Below, one piece after another: positions 1 through 7,221 of a stretch of 13,058 nt of DNA; positions within the stretch are counted from its first letter, which is position 1; the number at the start of each line of letters is the position of its first letter. Made by a program: the position numbers and the translations under genes. Below the pieces are notes generated by a model. The model saw only the letters and a list, made by a program, of their open reading frames with translations, did no database searches and was not told where the DNA came from. The stretch comes from an uncultured bacterium (GTDB lineage Bacteria > Patescibacteriota > Gracilibacteria > UBA4473), in assembly GCA_947311285.1 (NCBI GenBank), contig CAMZKS010000078.1:1-13058 (forward strand). The letters are read 5' to 3'.

Positions 1-1
1 T

Positions 2-43
2 GAAGTAGAGGATGTCGATGAGATTTATCACGGAGCGGTCTAA
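2..43 (+). CDS. 3' end of an unidentified gene (partial)
   Basis: One frame is open from the window edge and reads EVEDVDEIYHGAV before a TAA at 41-43. The tail is acidic. Its stop overlaps the stop of the antiporter on the other strand (TAG at 40-42 on the - strand), a tight convergent arrangement that makes a true gene end plausible. Fourteen codons are too few to name a family, and chance cannot be excluded. Confidence 0.35.
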   Translation, partial: EVEDVDEIYHGAV

Positions 44-990
44 AGAATGCCCGTCAGTTTGCCCACAAAGGCGATGTATAAAACGAGTAGCGCTAGACCC
101 TCCCATTTTTGAATGCGGTCATCAGAAGTCGTAAATATAAAGGCTAAGGTGGTTACCATTAAAAACGGAATTCCAATCAACCAAGCTTCATCACTAATGG
201 TGACTTTTCCAAAAAAGGCAGGAATTCCTGTCACAGCCAAGATATTGAAAGTGTTAGACCCAAAAATATTACCTAAGGCAATCGAGTGTTTGCCCGCTAA
301 GCTAGCTCGAACAGAAACCACTAACTCGGGCAAACTAGTCCCAAGAGCTACTGCTAGCATAGCCACAATAGAGCTACTAATATTTAGGATACTAGCGAGC
401 TCGGTGACAGAACGAATCGTGAAATCAGCACTAAAATAGATACCGACAGCTCCACCAATCAAAAATAACGCATCTGAAAAATTTAACTTAGGGCGTTTTT
501 TTAATTTATCTTTCACTAATACGGCTAGTTTATTTTTACTATGATCAAAAATTGTGTACACAATAAAAACTACTAACAACGCTAACATAAGCGAGGCATC
601 AAGCTTTGAAATTTCTTTATCGAGTACCAACATTAAAAATAACGCGGTAGAGATAAAAAAGAAGGGCAAATCTACATCAATTAATTTTTGCTCCACTTTT
701 AATGTACCTACAACCAGAGAGCAAACACCACCGACCAATAAACAATTAGCAATATTTGAACCGATGGCATTACTAATAGGAAAATCGTTCACGCCATTAA
801 GTACCGCCATAATAGAGGTGGTTAGTTCTGGCATAGAACTTCCGATCGAAACAATAGTAGCACCGACAATGAAACTGTTTAAGCCAAAAAATAAGCCAAT
901 CCGCTCGGCAGCGCGGGTAAAGTAGTCAGCGGAAAGCACTAACAGTGCTAAAGCCCCTATCAACGCCGCAATCCACATTAAAATATCCAT
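40..990 (-). CDS. Calcium/sodium (cation) antiporter, CaCA family, YrbG-like
   Basis: This 316-residue polytopic membrane protein probably exchanges Ca2+ (or another cation) for Na+ or H+ across the cytoplasmic membrane. The sequence shows the two inverted alpha-repeats that define the CaCA superfamily. The first, around residues 43-85, contains GSSMPEL (Glu55) and later NAIGSNIANCLLVGG. The second, around 216-256, contains ALGTSLPELVVSV and GNIFGSNTFNILAVTG. The Pro-Glu pairs in the GS/TSxPE motifs are the family's ion-binding glutamates. About ten hydrophobic segments surround a short charged loop near residues 150-170 (DHSKNKLAVLVKDKLKKRPK). The length is normal for prokaryotic members. 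It starts at an ATG with no clear Shine-Dalgarno sequence and is divergent from the toxin-antitoxin operon. Family assignment is firm; the exact ion pair is not visible from sequence. Confidence 0.93.
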   Translation of the reverse strand: MDILMWIAALIGALALLVLSADYFTRAAERIGLFFGLNSFIVGATIVSIGSSMPELTTSIMAVLNGVNDFPISNAIGSNIANCLLVGGVCSLVVGTLKVEQKLIDVDLPFFFISTALFLMLVLDKEISKLDASLMLALLVVFIVYTIFDHSKNKLAVLVKDKLKKRPKLNFSDALFLIGGAVGIYFSADFTIRSVTELASILNISSSIVAMLAVALGTSLPELVVSVRASLAGKHSIALGNIFGSNTFNILAVTGIPAFFGKVTISDEAWLIGIPFLMVTTLAFIFTTSDDRIQKWEGLALLVLYIAFVGKLTGIL

Positions 991-1090
991 GTTTGTAATT
1001 TAATCAGCCTGAGAGTAGGGAAGTGTTGTGATTTGGCAATTTTGAGGTGGTTGATTCATTTTAAGAAGATTGTATTTCGTTCCTTGCAAC

Positions 1091-1119
1091 TTGCACTTAA
1101 CTAAATTAACTAATATAAT
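1091..1119 (+). promoter_or_regulatory. Sigma70-type promoter of the first toxin-antitoxin operon
   Basis: TTGCAC at 1091-1096 and a perfect TATAAT at 1114-1119 are separated by 17 bases. Transcription would start near 1126, giving a leader of under 20 bases before the ATG at 1143. No Shine-Dalgarno sequence is visible in that leader. Confidence 0.7.
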
Positions 1120-1135
1120 AAAATTAACTAAATTA
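1097..1135 (+). promoter_or_regulatory. Repeated octamer, probable antitoxin operator
   Basis: The octamer TTAACTAA occurs three times, at 1097-1104, 1106-1113 and 1124-1131, with start-to-start distances of 9 and 18 bases. The outer copies extend to the 12-mer TTAACTAAATTA (1097-1108 and 1124-1135). The first two copies fill the -35/-10 spacer and the third lies at the predicted transcription start. Toxin-antitoxin operons are usually repressed by their own antitoxin, so this is the likely binding site. AT-richness makes some of the repetition easy to get by chance. Confidence 0.5.
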
Positions 1136-1142
1136 GTGAATT

Positions 1143-1397
1143 ATGACTTACATTCTTTCTATGTTCAACACGGGCCAAGTAACTTTGCCAAAAAAATGGC
1201 GAAGCCAGTTTAATACCACAAAGTTTAAAGCGACTGAAGAAAAAGGACGTTTAATTGTTGAGCCGATTGAAAATACACCGGAGCAACTGCGAGACGAAAA
1301 CATAGAAATTTATGACGAAGGGCATGGCATAAGGTTTAAAAAAGGCTTGAGCGGAGAAGCGTTGGAGTATTTTAAACAAGCACTTAAGGATGAGTAA
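1143..1397 (+). CDS. Antitoxin with SpoVT/AbrB (MazE-like) DNA-binding domain
   Basis: This 84-residue protein is the likely antitoxin and autorepressor of the pair. Residues 3-43 fit the swapped-hairpin AbrB/SpoVT fold: a beta strand (ILSMFNTGQVTLPKKWR), then a helix, then KATEEKGRLIVEPIE. The pattern GQVTLPKKWR is the typical G-x-[VI]-T-[LI]-P-[KR] hallmark. The acidic C-terminal half (EQLRDENIEIYDEGHG onward) would wrap the toxin. Its last eight bases overlap the toxin start (ATGAGTAA at 1390-1397), which implies translational coupling. It is preceded by a clear promoter overlapped by repeated octamers. AbrB-type antitoxins pair with MazF, VapC or RelE-type toxins; here the partner looks RelE-like. 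Confidence 0.8.
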   Translation: MTYILSMFNTGQVTLPKKWRSQFNTTKFKATEEKGRLIVEPIENTPEQLRDENIEIYDEGHGIRFKKGLSGEALEYFKQALKDE

Positions 1398-1623
1398 AGC
1401 GTATCGAAAATATATAAAGAGCCTGCCAAAACCTTTGCGTTTAAAAGTTGAGGCTCTTTTGGCTCGAATTGTAATCTTAGACTTGGAGGGTTTAGATTCT
1501 AAAAAAATGCAAAACTTTAAGTCTATTTATCGAGTACGATCGGGAAAGATTCGAATCGTATTTGAAAAAAAAGACCAAATGGGTATTCCCTTAGAAGTTA
1601 ATACTCGCGGAGATATTTACTGA
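1390..1623 (+). CDS. RelE/ParE-superfamily toxin
   Basis: This 77-residue protein is probably a RelE-type mRNA interferase or a ParE-type toxin. The N-terminus has the usual amphipathic helix pair (YRKYIKSLPKPLRLKVEALLARI). It is followed by the core strands YRVRSGKIRIVFEKK and a C-terminal strand ending TRGDIY, where RelE proteins normally have a GHR-x-x-[IV]-Y motif. It therefore keeps the C-terminal Arg and Tyr but lacks the His of GHR. It is slightly shorter than the usual 85-95 residues. The start overlaps the antitoxin stop by eight bases, fixing the operon order antitoxin then toxin. The TGA stop at 1621-1623 overlaps the 3' end of prfB on the other strand by seven bases, so the two transcription units converge without a terminator between them. 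Confidence 0.78.
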   Translation: MSKAYRKYIKSLPKPLRLKVEALLARIVILDLEGLDSKKMQNFKSIYRVRSGKIRIVFEKKDQMGIPLEVNTRGDIY

Positions 1624-2693
1624 GATAAATAACTCTCAATAAACCCCTTAAGCTTTCCATTAAACACTTTGTCTGGTTGGTTTTCTTCGTAATCAGTCCG
1701 GTGGTCTTTCACCAATTTATAAGGTTGTAGGGTGTAGGTTCGTATTTGTGATCCAAAGGAGTTATCCAGTATGTCGCCACGCAGTTCATTTAGTTCTGCT
1801 GCTTTTTGCTCGGCTTTAAGTTGCGCTAGTCTTGATCGTAATACTTTCATGGCCGCGTCTTTATTTTGGTGTTGTGATTTTTCGTTTTGGCACGTTACCA
1901 CTAAATTAATAGGGAGGTAGGTGATACGAACCGCACTATCGGTAGTGTTAACCGACTGGCCACCCGCACCACCACTTCTAAACACATCAATTCTTAAATC
2001 ACTTGGGTCAATCACTAGTTCATCTTTACTTTCAATTTCAGGGATCACTTCGACTCGGGCAAAAGATGTTTGTCTTAAACTTTTAGCGTTAAAGGGGGAG
2101 AGACGAATCAAACGGTGTACTCCGTGCTCACTGCGCAACAAGCCATAAACCATAACGCCTTTAATATTAATAAGGCAGGATCTTAAACCGTCATCAGTGC
2201 TGGATTCTTCTAAAATAGTCGCTTTAAAACCTTGATTGTCCGCCCAGCGTAAATACATCCGTTGTAGCATTTGGCAGAAGTCTTCAGCATCTTGGCCACC
2301 GTTTCCGACGTGCAGGGTTAACAGCGCGTTGTAAGTGTCGTATTCGCCATCAAGCAAGGTTGCGGTGCGAGCCTCCTTAACTTTAGTCTCTAATTGTAAA
2401 AGTTCGGGGATGAAATCAATGAGTTCCGCCTCTGAGGCCTCCGATGCCATCTCTAATAAGCCGTTTAAATTTTGTTCTAAGGTGTCCCATTTGGTTAGCT
2501 GTGTTTCTTTCTGAGAGGCTTTTTGGCTTATTTTTTGTGCTTCATCAGGGGTGTCCCAAAACCCAGGTGTATTTTGTTCGTTTTGTAAAAACGTAAGATC
2601 TTTTTTTAACCCATCTAAGTTGAGCTTCACTTTTAAGTCTTCCCATTGCATTTGCAAGGTGGCGAGTATTTGCTGAAATTCGGACTTAGTCAT
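1617..2693 (-). CDS. prfB: Peptide chain release factor 2 (RF2)
   Basis: RF2 recognises UAA and UGA in the ribosomal A site and triggers hydrolysis of peptidyl-tRNA. The 358-residue product has the stop-codon tripeptide SPF at residues 199-201, which marks RF2 rather than RF1 (PxT). The catalytic GGQ is at 244-246 inside RSGGAGGQSVNTTDSAVRITY. The N-terminal helical domain includes the typical FWDTPDEAQK segment at about 45-54, and the C-terminus ends FIESYLSQ. Length and motif spacing match the E. coli protein (about 365 residues). The reading frame is continuous from the ATG, so the programmed +1 frameshift (CUUUGA near codon 25) found in many bacterial prfB genes is absent. It lies downstream of ftsZ on the same strand but is separated by a strong terminator and has its own candidate promoter. 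Confidence 0.96.
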   Translation of the reverse strand: MTKSEFQQILATLQMQWEDLKVKLNLDGLKKDLTFLQNEQNTPGFWDTPDEAQKISQKASQKETQLTKWDTLEQNLNGLLEMASEASEAELIDFIPELLQLETKVKEARTATLLDGEYDTYNALLTLHVGNGGQDAEDFCQMLQRMYLRWADNQGFKATILEESSTDDGLRSCLINIKGVMVYGLLRSEHGVHRLIRLSPFNAKSLRQTSFARVEVIPEIESKDELVIDPSDLRIDVFRSGGAGGQSVNTTDSAVRITYLPINLVVTCQNEKSQHQNKDAAMKVLRSRLAQLKAEQKAAELNELRGDILDNSFGSQIRTYTLQPYKLVKDHRTDYEENQPDKVFNGKLKGFIESYLSQ

Positions 2694-2701
2694 CGTCCAG
2701 C

Positions 2702-2730
2702 ACTCTAGCAGGCATTTTGATTAGTTTCAA
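2702..2730 (-). promoter_or_regulatory. Candidate promoter of prfB, nearly leaderless
   Basis: On the - strand TTGAAA (2725-2730) and TAGAGT (2702-2707) are 17 bases apart. Only eight bases separate the -10 box from the ATG at 2691-2693, so the transcript would begin at or next to the start codon. The -10 box is imperfect (4 of 6). Its position just after the ftsZ terminator supports a separate transcription unit. Confidence 0.35.
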
Positions 2731-2744
2731 TTTCGTTCTCTTAT

Positions 2745-2771
2745 AAAAAACCTCCGCATTGCGGAGGTTTT
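2745..2771 (-). terminator. Rho-independent terminator after ftsZ
   Basis: AAAACCTCCGC (2747-2757) pairs with GCGGAGGTTTT (2761-2771) around the loop ATT, a perfect 11-bp stem. On the - strand the stem is followed by a run of T (TTTTTTAT). It lies 30 bases past the ftsZ stop and before prfB. Confidence 0.9.
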
Positions 2772-2802
2772 ATTTTCTAATAGTTGCTTGTTAAGTCGGT
2801 GC

Positions 2803-3966
2803 TTAACGCATTTTGTTTCGCAAGAAGGCTGGTGTATCTAAATCGTCGCCGTCATCACTGATATTTTTTTCTCCTGGCATAGAAAACGCTTTACGCATTA
2901 ATTGTGCGTGCCCCGGTTTCTTTTTGCTTTCAGGCGCGAAGCCTGTGGCAATAACCGTAATTTTCATCTCACCATTATAGTTTTCATTAATAACCGCACC
3001 AAAAATAATGTTAGCATCTGGGTCGGCGGCCTCCGTAATAACTTTAGCGGCTTCATCAATTTCATACATTGAAAGATCAGTGCCCCCCGTAACATTGAAT
3101 AGAATGCCTTTAGCGCCACCAATAGATTGTTCTAATAGTGGAGATTCAATCGCCGCCTTAGCCGCGGTTGTAGCGCGATCTTCACCAGCGCCGTAACCAA
3201 TGCCCATCAAGGCGGTTCCCGCGTTCATCATAATTGATTTAACATCAGCGAAATCAACATTGATAAGCCCGTGAAGTGTAATCAAATCGGCAATACCCTG
3301 CACACCTTGTCGTAATACTTCATCTACGACAGCGAAAGCATCGGTTAGCGGTGTTTTTCGATCAATAATAGAAAGAATTCTATCATTTGGAATAGTGATT
3401 AACGTATCGACGTTGTTTTTAAGTTCTTCGTAACCATCATCGGCTTTTTTAGCTCTATTTTGACCTTCAAACGAGAACGGACGTGTTACGACTCCGACGG
3501 TAAGGGCGCCTAATTCTCTACAAACACTGGCAACTACGGGAGCGGCACCAGTTCCAGTTCCTCCGCCTAAACCACAAGTAACAAATACCATGTCCGCCCC
3601 TTTTAAAGCGGCTTTAAGTTCTTCCACTGATTCTTCTGCGGCCGTTTTTCCAACTTCAGGGTTCGCCCCAGCCCCTAAACCACGAGTGGCTTCTCGACCG
3701 ATATGAATCTTGTGTTCTGCTTTAGAGTGATACAAAGCTTGGGCATCGGTATTAACGGCGATAAATTCAACGTTGGCAAAGTCCGCACTGGCCATCCGAT
3801 TAACGGCATTTGAACCACCACCTCCAACACCCACTACTTTAATGTTAGCGATTGGAGCTACATCAGGGATATTATTAGCGCTTGGTTGTGGTGCATGGTC
3901 TTTTGCTTGCATACTTTTCTTTTCAGATTGTGTTTGAGCCATTGCAGATTGTAAAAGGTCTTTCAT
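2803..3966 (-). CDS. ftsZ: Cell division GTPase FtsZ
   Basis: FtsZ is the tubulin homologue that polymerises with GTP into the division ring at mid-cell. With the ATG at 3964-3966 the protein has 387 residues. Visible parts: a variable N-terminal tail of about 40 residues, the first nucleotide-binding loop IKVVGVGGGGSNAVNRM (about 42-58), the tubulin signature GGGTGTGAAP (134-143), TIPNDRIL, and the T7 catalytic loop NVDFADVK (236-243). After a short linker comes the conserved C-terminal peptide DTPAFLRNKMR, the docking site for FtsA. The frame stays open upstream to 4146, inside ftsA, but those residues are not FtsZ-like; this start leaves a 40-base gap after the ftsA stop. ATGs at residues 9 and 19 are alternatives. 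None has a clear Shine-Dalgarno sequence. Confidence 0.96.
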   Translation of the reverse strand: MKDLLQSAMAQTQSEKKSMQAKDHAPQPSANNIPDVAPIANIKVVGVGGGGSNAVNRMASADFANVEFIAVNTDAQALYHSKAEHKIHIGREATRGLGAGANPEVGKTAAEESVEELKAALKGADMVFVTCGLGGGTGTGAAPVVASVCRELGALTVGVVTRPFSFEGQNRAKKADDGYEELKNNVDTLITIPNDRILSIIDRKTPLTDAFAVVDEVLRQGVQGIADLITLHGLINVDFADVKSIMMNAGTALMGIGYGAGEDRATTAAKAAIESPLLEQSIGGAKGILFNVTGGTDLSMYEIDEAAKVITEAADPDANIIFGAVINENYNGEMKITVIATGFAPESKKKPGHAQLMRKAFSMPGEKNISDDGDDLDTPAFLRNKMR

Positions 3967-4006
3967 AGGTAAGTAAAGGTTAGTAAGAGTTTGTGAGGAA
4001 TATTTA

Positions 4007-5239
4007 TTATTGCGGAAGTAAGCCTTTAAGCCATTTCCAAGTACTTTCGCCAAGGCGACCAAAGTTAAAGTCAAACATTGATGGCGTGGCACCAAAGCGA
4101 TGTCCAAAGTGTGTGAGTCCCACGATATGAGCAAAACTTGGGTCATCTATTCGATCCACAATTCCTTCGACATCTTGAGGGAAACCTATTTGAACGGGCA
4201 ATTGTAAGGTTTCACGTGCTAAATCAACGGCCCCTGGCATTTTAACCGAACCACCACACAAGATAGCTCCTGCCGGAAGCATCCCGTCTCGACCAATCTG
4301 TGCGAGTTCGTCACGAGCCATCAAAAATATTTCGTGATAACGAGCCTCGATTATTTTGGCTACTTGATGTTTTGATACAGCGTGGCTGTCTGTTTTAGAA
4401 ATTTGAGACAAATCAATTTCTTCTCGTTCGTTTATATCTTTAGGGATACAGGTACCATATTCAATTTTTACTTTTTCCGCCGTTTCGATGCTACATCGTA
4501 AACCAATGGCTAAATCATTGGTGACGTGTTCACCACCAACTGGAATAACGGCTGAATAAATAACAGAACCTTCTTCAAACACAGCTAAGTTAGTACAGCT
4601 CGAACCAACTTCAATTAGTACGGAGCCAAGTTCTTTTTGTTTACGGTTTAAAACGGATTCCGCACAAGCCAGTACTGATGGCACAATTTCTTGTGGATCT
4701 ACACCAGTTTGGTATAAACATTTATCAATATTTTTAATAGCGGAAACTTGTCCGGTAATAATATGAGCTTCTACTTCTAGTCTTATTCCCGTCATACCAA
4801 CGGGGTATTTAACACTCTTGTGTGAATCAACCGAAAAACTTTTAGGAATCACTCTTAAAATTTCGCGGTTAGCGGGTAATGAGACTGCTTGGGCGGCTTC
4901 GAGCACCCGATCAACATCATCTTCGGTAATTTCTGCGTTTTGTCCGTTAATAGCAATAACGCCTTTAGAGTCGTAAGTTTCAATATGTGTTCCAGAGGCC
5001 CCAACAAAAACGCGATGAATGGGTTCACCGGACATTCGTTCCGCGTCGTCTAGTGCGGCAGTAATGTTCGAAGTGGCTTCATCAATATCCGTGATCATTC
5101 CTCGACGAATACCATTAGAGGGCGATACACCAACACCAATAATATTGATTGAATTTTTCTTGTCTTCTACGGACGCTACAATAACTCGAATTTTTGAAGA
5201 CCCGATGTCGAGACCGACGATAGTTTTTTGATTAGCCAT
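4007..5239 (-). CDS. ftsA: Cell division protein FtsA
   Basis: FtsA is the actin-like ATPase that tethers FtsZ filaments to the membrane. The 410-residue protein begins with the phosphate-1 motif GLDIGSSKIRV (9-19). It continues with the SHS2/1C region (NGIRRGMITDIDEA), the second phosphate loop VLIEVGSSCTNLAVFEEGSV and the adenosine motif AGAILCGGSVKMPGAVDLA. The C-terminus ends WKWLKGLLPQ, an amphipathic helix that fits the FtsA membrane-targeting sequence. Length is close to the E. coli protein (420). It starts with ATG, preceded by AGGA nine bases upstream. It is co-oriented with ftsZ, 40 bases apart, and the two are almost certainly one operon. No mur genes, ftsQ or ftsW accompany them here. 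Confidence 0.95.
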   Translation of the reverse strand: MANQKTIVGLDIGSSKIRVIVASVEDKKNSINIIGVGVSPSNGIRRGMITDIDEATSNITAALDDAERMSGEPIHRVFVGASGTHIETYDSKGVIAINGQNAEITEDDVDRVLEAAQAVSLPANREILRVIPKSFSVDSHKSVKYPVGMTGIRLEVEAHIITGQVSAIKNIDKCLYQTGVDPQEIVPSVLACAESVLNRKQKELGSVLIEVGSSCTNLAVFEEGSVIYSAVIPVGGEHVTNDLAIGLRCSIETAEKVKIEYGTCIPKDINEREEIDLSQISKTDSHAVSKHQVAKIIEARYHEIFLMARDELAQIGRDGMLPAGAILCGGSVKMPGAVDLARETLQLPVQIGFPQDVEGIVDRIDDPSFAHIVGLTHFGHRFGATPSMFDFNFGRLGESTWKWLKGLLPQ

Positions 5240-5574
5240 GCGTATAAATCCTGGGTAGGTTTTTAAGTATTTATGTTTGAACTAGTGGGGGAATTTACTT
5301 TTGAGATTTAGAGCTAAAATCCCTTTTGTAAAGCTGAAAAACCGTACCAAATATACAATTTGTGTGCAAATGTTTTTTTGTTAAGACCTGCTTGTGAACT
5401 TAAATTTTATGCACCTTTAAACAATACCCATAAGGGTTAAGCGAGTTCGTGGGCCAAATAAAAAAAGTTGAAGTAACAAAATTTGTGATCAAGCTCCATT
5501 TTAAGGCTGTTTTAGGGGTTTTTTGCCCTTGGGGCACCTATTCAAATGCTATTTCTGGTTACTGATATTTTTTT
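5240..5574. other. Intergenic region upstream of ftsA, no gene seen
   Basis: These 335 bases separate ftsA from the exonuclease gene, both on the - strand. I see no coding frame worth calling; the longest ATG frame I noticed is 20 codons on the - strand. The region is AT-rich. It holds a small stem-loop (GCCC-TTG-GGGC at 5525-5535) without a U-tract and a loose inverted repeat CAAAT-N5-ATTTG near 5347-5361. It must carry the ftsAZ promoter on the - strand, but I could not pick one confident -35/-10 pair. Confidence 0.6.
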
Positions 5575-6507
5575 TCAAAAAAGGTTTAATTGATCAGTTC
5601 TATTGGCCTGGTTTGAACTATTATTTTGTTCTTTAATATTTTTTTGTTCACCTTTTAGGTTCAAATTACGAAGCCTTTGTAACAATCGGTGAAAGTTAAT
5701 TTGACGGAAGAAATCCTCTGCTTTTTGTAGATCAAAGTTATATTCAGGTATCAAGTCTGGAGTAAAATCTAGTGGAACATTGAGCTCAATAGTGGCTAAG
5801 TATTGGCAGTGATAAATATAATCTTTGTGCTCCTTAAATTTCTCTTGTAGCTTCGGCTGTAAATCTGATAAATGGGCATAAATGCCATCAATCGTTTTAT
5901 ATTCTTTTAAAAGCTTTAAAGCCCCTTTTGGACCCATTCCGGGTAACCCTTTGTAGTTATCCGAGCTATCACCACATAAAGCTTTGTAGTCAATAACCTG
6001 CTTGGGGGGTAATCCCAGTTTTTCAATCGTGGCAGCTTCATCAAATAGTTCAGGGCTCTTACCATTGAAACGCGCCAGGGTAATACGATTTTCCACTAGC
6101 TGTAAAAAATCTAAATCGCCACTAAGTATGTAGGTTTGATAGTTATTCGCTTGGCGGGCTAAGGTTCCAATAATGTCATCAGCCTCAAATCCCGGGTTAA
6201 TAAAGATGGGAATGTTAAAAGCGGTCACTAAATCTTTGACCAATTGTATTTGCGGAACGAAGTCATCAGGCGCAGGGCTTCTTTGGGCTTTATACTCTGG
6301 GTCCAATTTATGCCGAAAGGTCTTCTCTGGAGAGTCGAAAGCGACAATAACCTTCTGCGGGCCAAACTGTTCTAAGGCCTGCATAATGGTGGTAGCACAT
6401 CCATAAACGGCATTTACGTTTATGTTATTGTGCTGTGGTGCAAAGCGTACGGCGTAGTAACTTCTAAACATCATGGCAAAACCATCTATGAGCACAAAAT
6501 TTTTCAT
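5575..6507 (-). CDS. Stand-alone 5'-3' exonuclease (PolA N-terminal / FEN family) with C-terminal clamp-binding motif
   Basis: This 310-residue protein matches the 5' nuclease domain of DNA polymerase I, which removes RNA primers and 5' flaps. Metal-binding acidic residues are visible in LIDGFAMMFRSYYA (Asp8), VIVAFDSPEKTFRHKLDPEYKAQR (Asp58), FEADDIIG (Glu108, Asp110, Asp111), LSGDLDFLQLV (Asp131, Asp133) and CGDSSDNYKGLPGMGPKGA (Asp180, Asp183), the last being the helix-hairpin-helix region. No polymerase domain follows. After about residue 280 comes a polar, probably disordered linker rich in Asn, Gln, Lys and Glu, and the protein ends exactly in QLNLF (306-310). That fits the QL[SD]LF consensus for the bacterial beta sliding clamp. 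The stop is TGA. It is divergent from the gene at 6600. Confidence 0.92.
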   Translation of the reverse strand: MKNFVLIDGFAMMFRSYYAVRFAPQHNNINVNAVYGCATTIMQALEQFGPQKVIVAFDSPEKTFRHKLDPEYKAQRSPAPDDFVPQIQLVKDLVTAFNIPIFINPGFEADDIIGTLARQANNYQTYILSGDLDFLQLVENRITLARFNGKSPELFDEAATIEKLGLPPKQVIDYKALCGDSSDNYKGLPGMGPKGALKLLKEYKTIDGIYAHLSDLQPKLQEKFKEHKDYIYHCQYLATIELNVPLDFTPDLIPEYNFDLQKAEDFFRQINFHRLLQRLRNLNLKGEQKNIKEQNNSSNQANRTDQLNLF

Positions 6508-6552
6508 TTTACTATATTTAAACTTTTTAGGACTTTAGACAATGGGTCTTAA

Positions 6553-6581
6553 TCGACTGGAGCTTTTATTTCTGATATAAT
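6553..6581 (+). promoter_or_regulatory. Promoter of the 6600 gene, extended -10
   Basis: TCGACT (6553-6558) and a perfect TATAAT (6576-6581) are 17 bases apart, and TGA just before the -10 box makes the extended form TGATATAAT. Transcription would start near 6588, only about 12 bases before the ATG at 6600, and no Shine-Dalgarno sequence fits in that leader. Confidence 0.6.
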
Positions 6582-6599
6582 AGTCAGATTCGCTTAAAC

Positions 6600-7151
6600 A
6601 TGAAAACGAAAAATTCACCACTCCAGCTTGAAGAAACGGTTACCTCGTTTGTTCAGAAAAAATTCACCATTGGGGTGATATTACCTTTAACGGAGGGAAA
6701 TCGCTCAGAATTATTTTTCAAAACAGTTGAACCGCTTTGTAACCTTGGTTTTAAAATATCGGTTCTGGCGGTAGGGGACCAAGCTTCGCAAGAACAGTGT
6801 TATGAGCTTTCACAAAAGTTTCCAGGTAATTTTGAATTGCTCGAGTCTATTCCGGTGAATCGAGATAAAGTAATAGGAAAGTCTCAAATTATATTATTTA
6901 CCAGCAGCCCTGAAAAATCTTTGATTAAAGAGCTATCGCGCAAAGGGGTCGTACCCGTTATGCCTTATGATGATAAGTTAATTGAGTTTGCTTCTTTTGA
7001 TGTACAGCAGGAGCAAGGGAATTGTTTCCTCTATAACCCGGATAATTTATGGGAATGTCTGGCCACGGCCATTCGCGCCTATGAGAACTTTAAATTTCCT
7101 TATGATTGGGGTAATTTACGTAAGAATTTGAAAAAAGTGTTTGAAGCGTAG
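6600..7151 (+). CDS. Single-domain GT-B / glycogen-synthase-like protein
   Basis: This 183-residue protein resembles only the C-terminal Rossmann half of GT5 starch/glycogen synthases and related GT-B glycosyltransferases. From about residue 26 the strands alternate in a Rossmann pattern (FTIGVILPLTEG, FKISVLAVGD, QIILFTSSP). The segment KGVVPVMPYD (around 118-127), then EQGNCFLYNPDNLWECLATAIRAYENF and a closing YDWGNLRKNLKKVF, recall the synthase features: a Gly-Val-Val-Pro turn, a late GxGF-like loop, and a final helix with a conserved Trp. A full synthase has about 470 residues, so the catalytic N-terminal half is missing. It may bind a sugar nucleotide or be regulatory; I infer no reaction. 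The assignment is by pattern memory and could be wrong. It has its own promoter and a terminator directly after it. Confidence 0.45.
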   Translation: MKTKNSPLQLEETVTSFVQKKFTIGVILPLTEGNRSELFFKTVEPLCNLGFKISVLAVGDQASQEQCYELSQKFPGNFELLESIPVNRDKVIGKSQIILFTSSPEKSLIKELSRKGVVPVMPYDDKLIEFASFDVQQEQGNCFLYNPDNLWECLATAIRAYENFKFPYDWGNLRKNLKKVFEA

Positions 7152-7165
7152 AAAACAAAGAGAAT

Positions 7166-7191
7166 AAAATCTTGCAGGGCAGGATTTTTTT
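7166..7191 (+). terminator. Rho-independent terminator after the 6600 gene
   Basis: AAAATCTTGC (7166-7175) pairs with GCAGGATTTT (7179-7188) around the loop AGG, ten base pairs with one G-U, and runs into a stretch of T to 7191. It begins 15 bases after the stop codon and ends 30 bases before the tRNA gene. Confidence 0.85.
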
Positions 7192-7221
7192 ATTAATGTG
7201 TTTTGGCTCTTATCTGCAAAC

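Noticed and set aside
3967..4146. A 60-residue N-terminal extension of FtsZ reaching back into ftsA
   Set aside because: The upstream part has no FtsZ-like features and is the other frame of the ftsA 3' end; the ATG at 3966 gives a normal-length FtsZ.
5520..5540. GCCC-TTG-GGGC stem-loop as a terminator for the exonuclease gene
   Set aside because: On the - strand the stem is followed by A, not T, and the stem is only four pairs.
6511..6542. A promoter for the exonuclease (TATAGT on the - strand)
   Set aside because: The box lies only three bases from the ATG, so transcription would start inside the gene, and no -35 is at the right distance.
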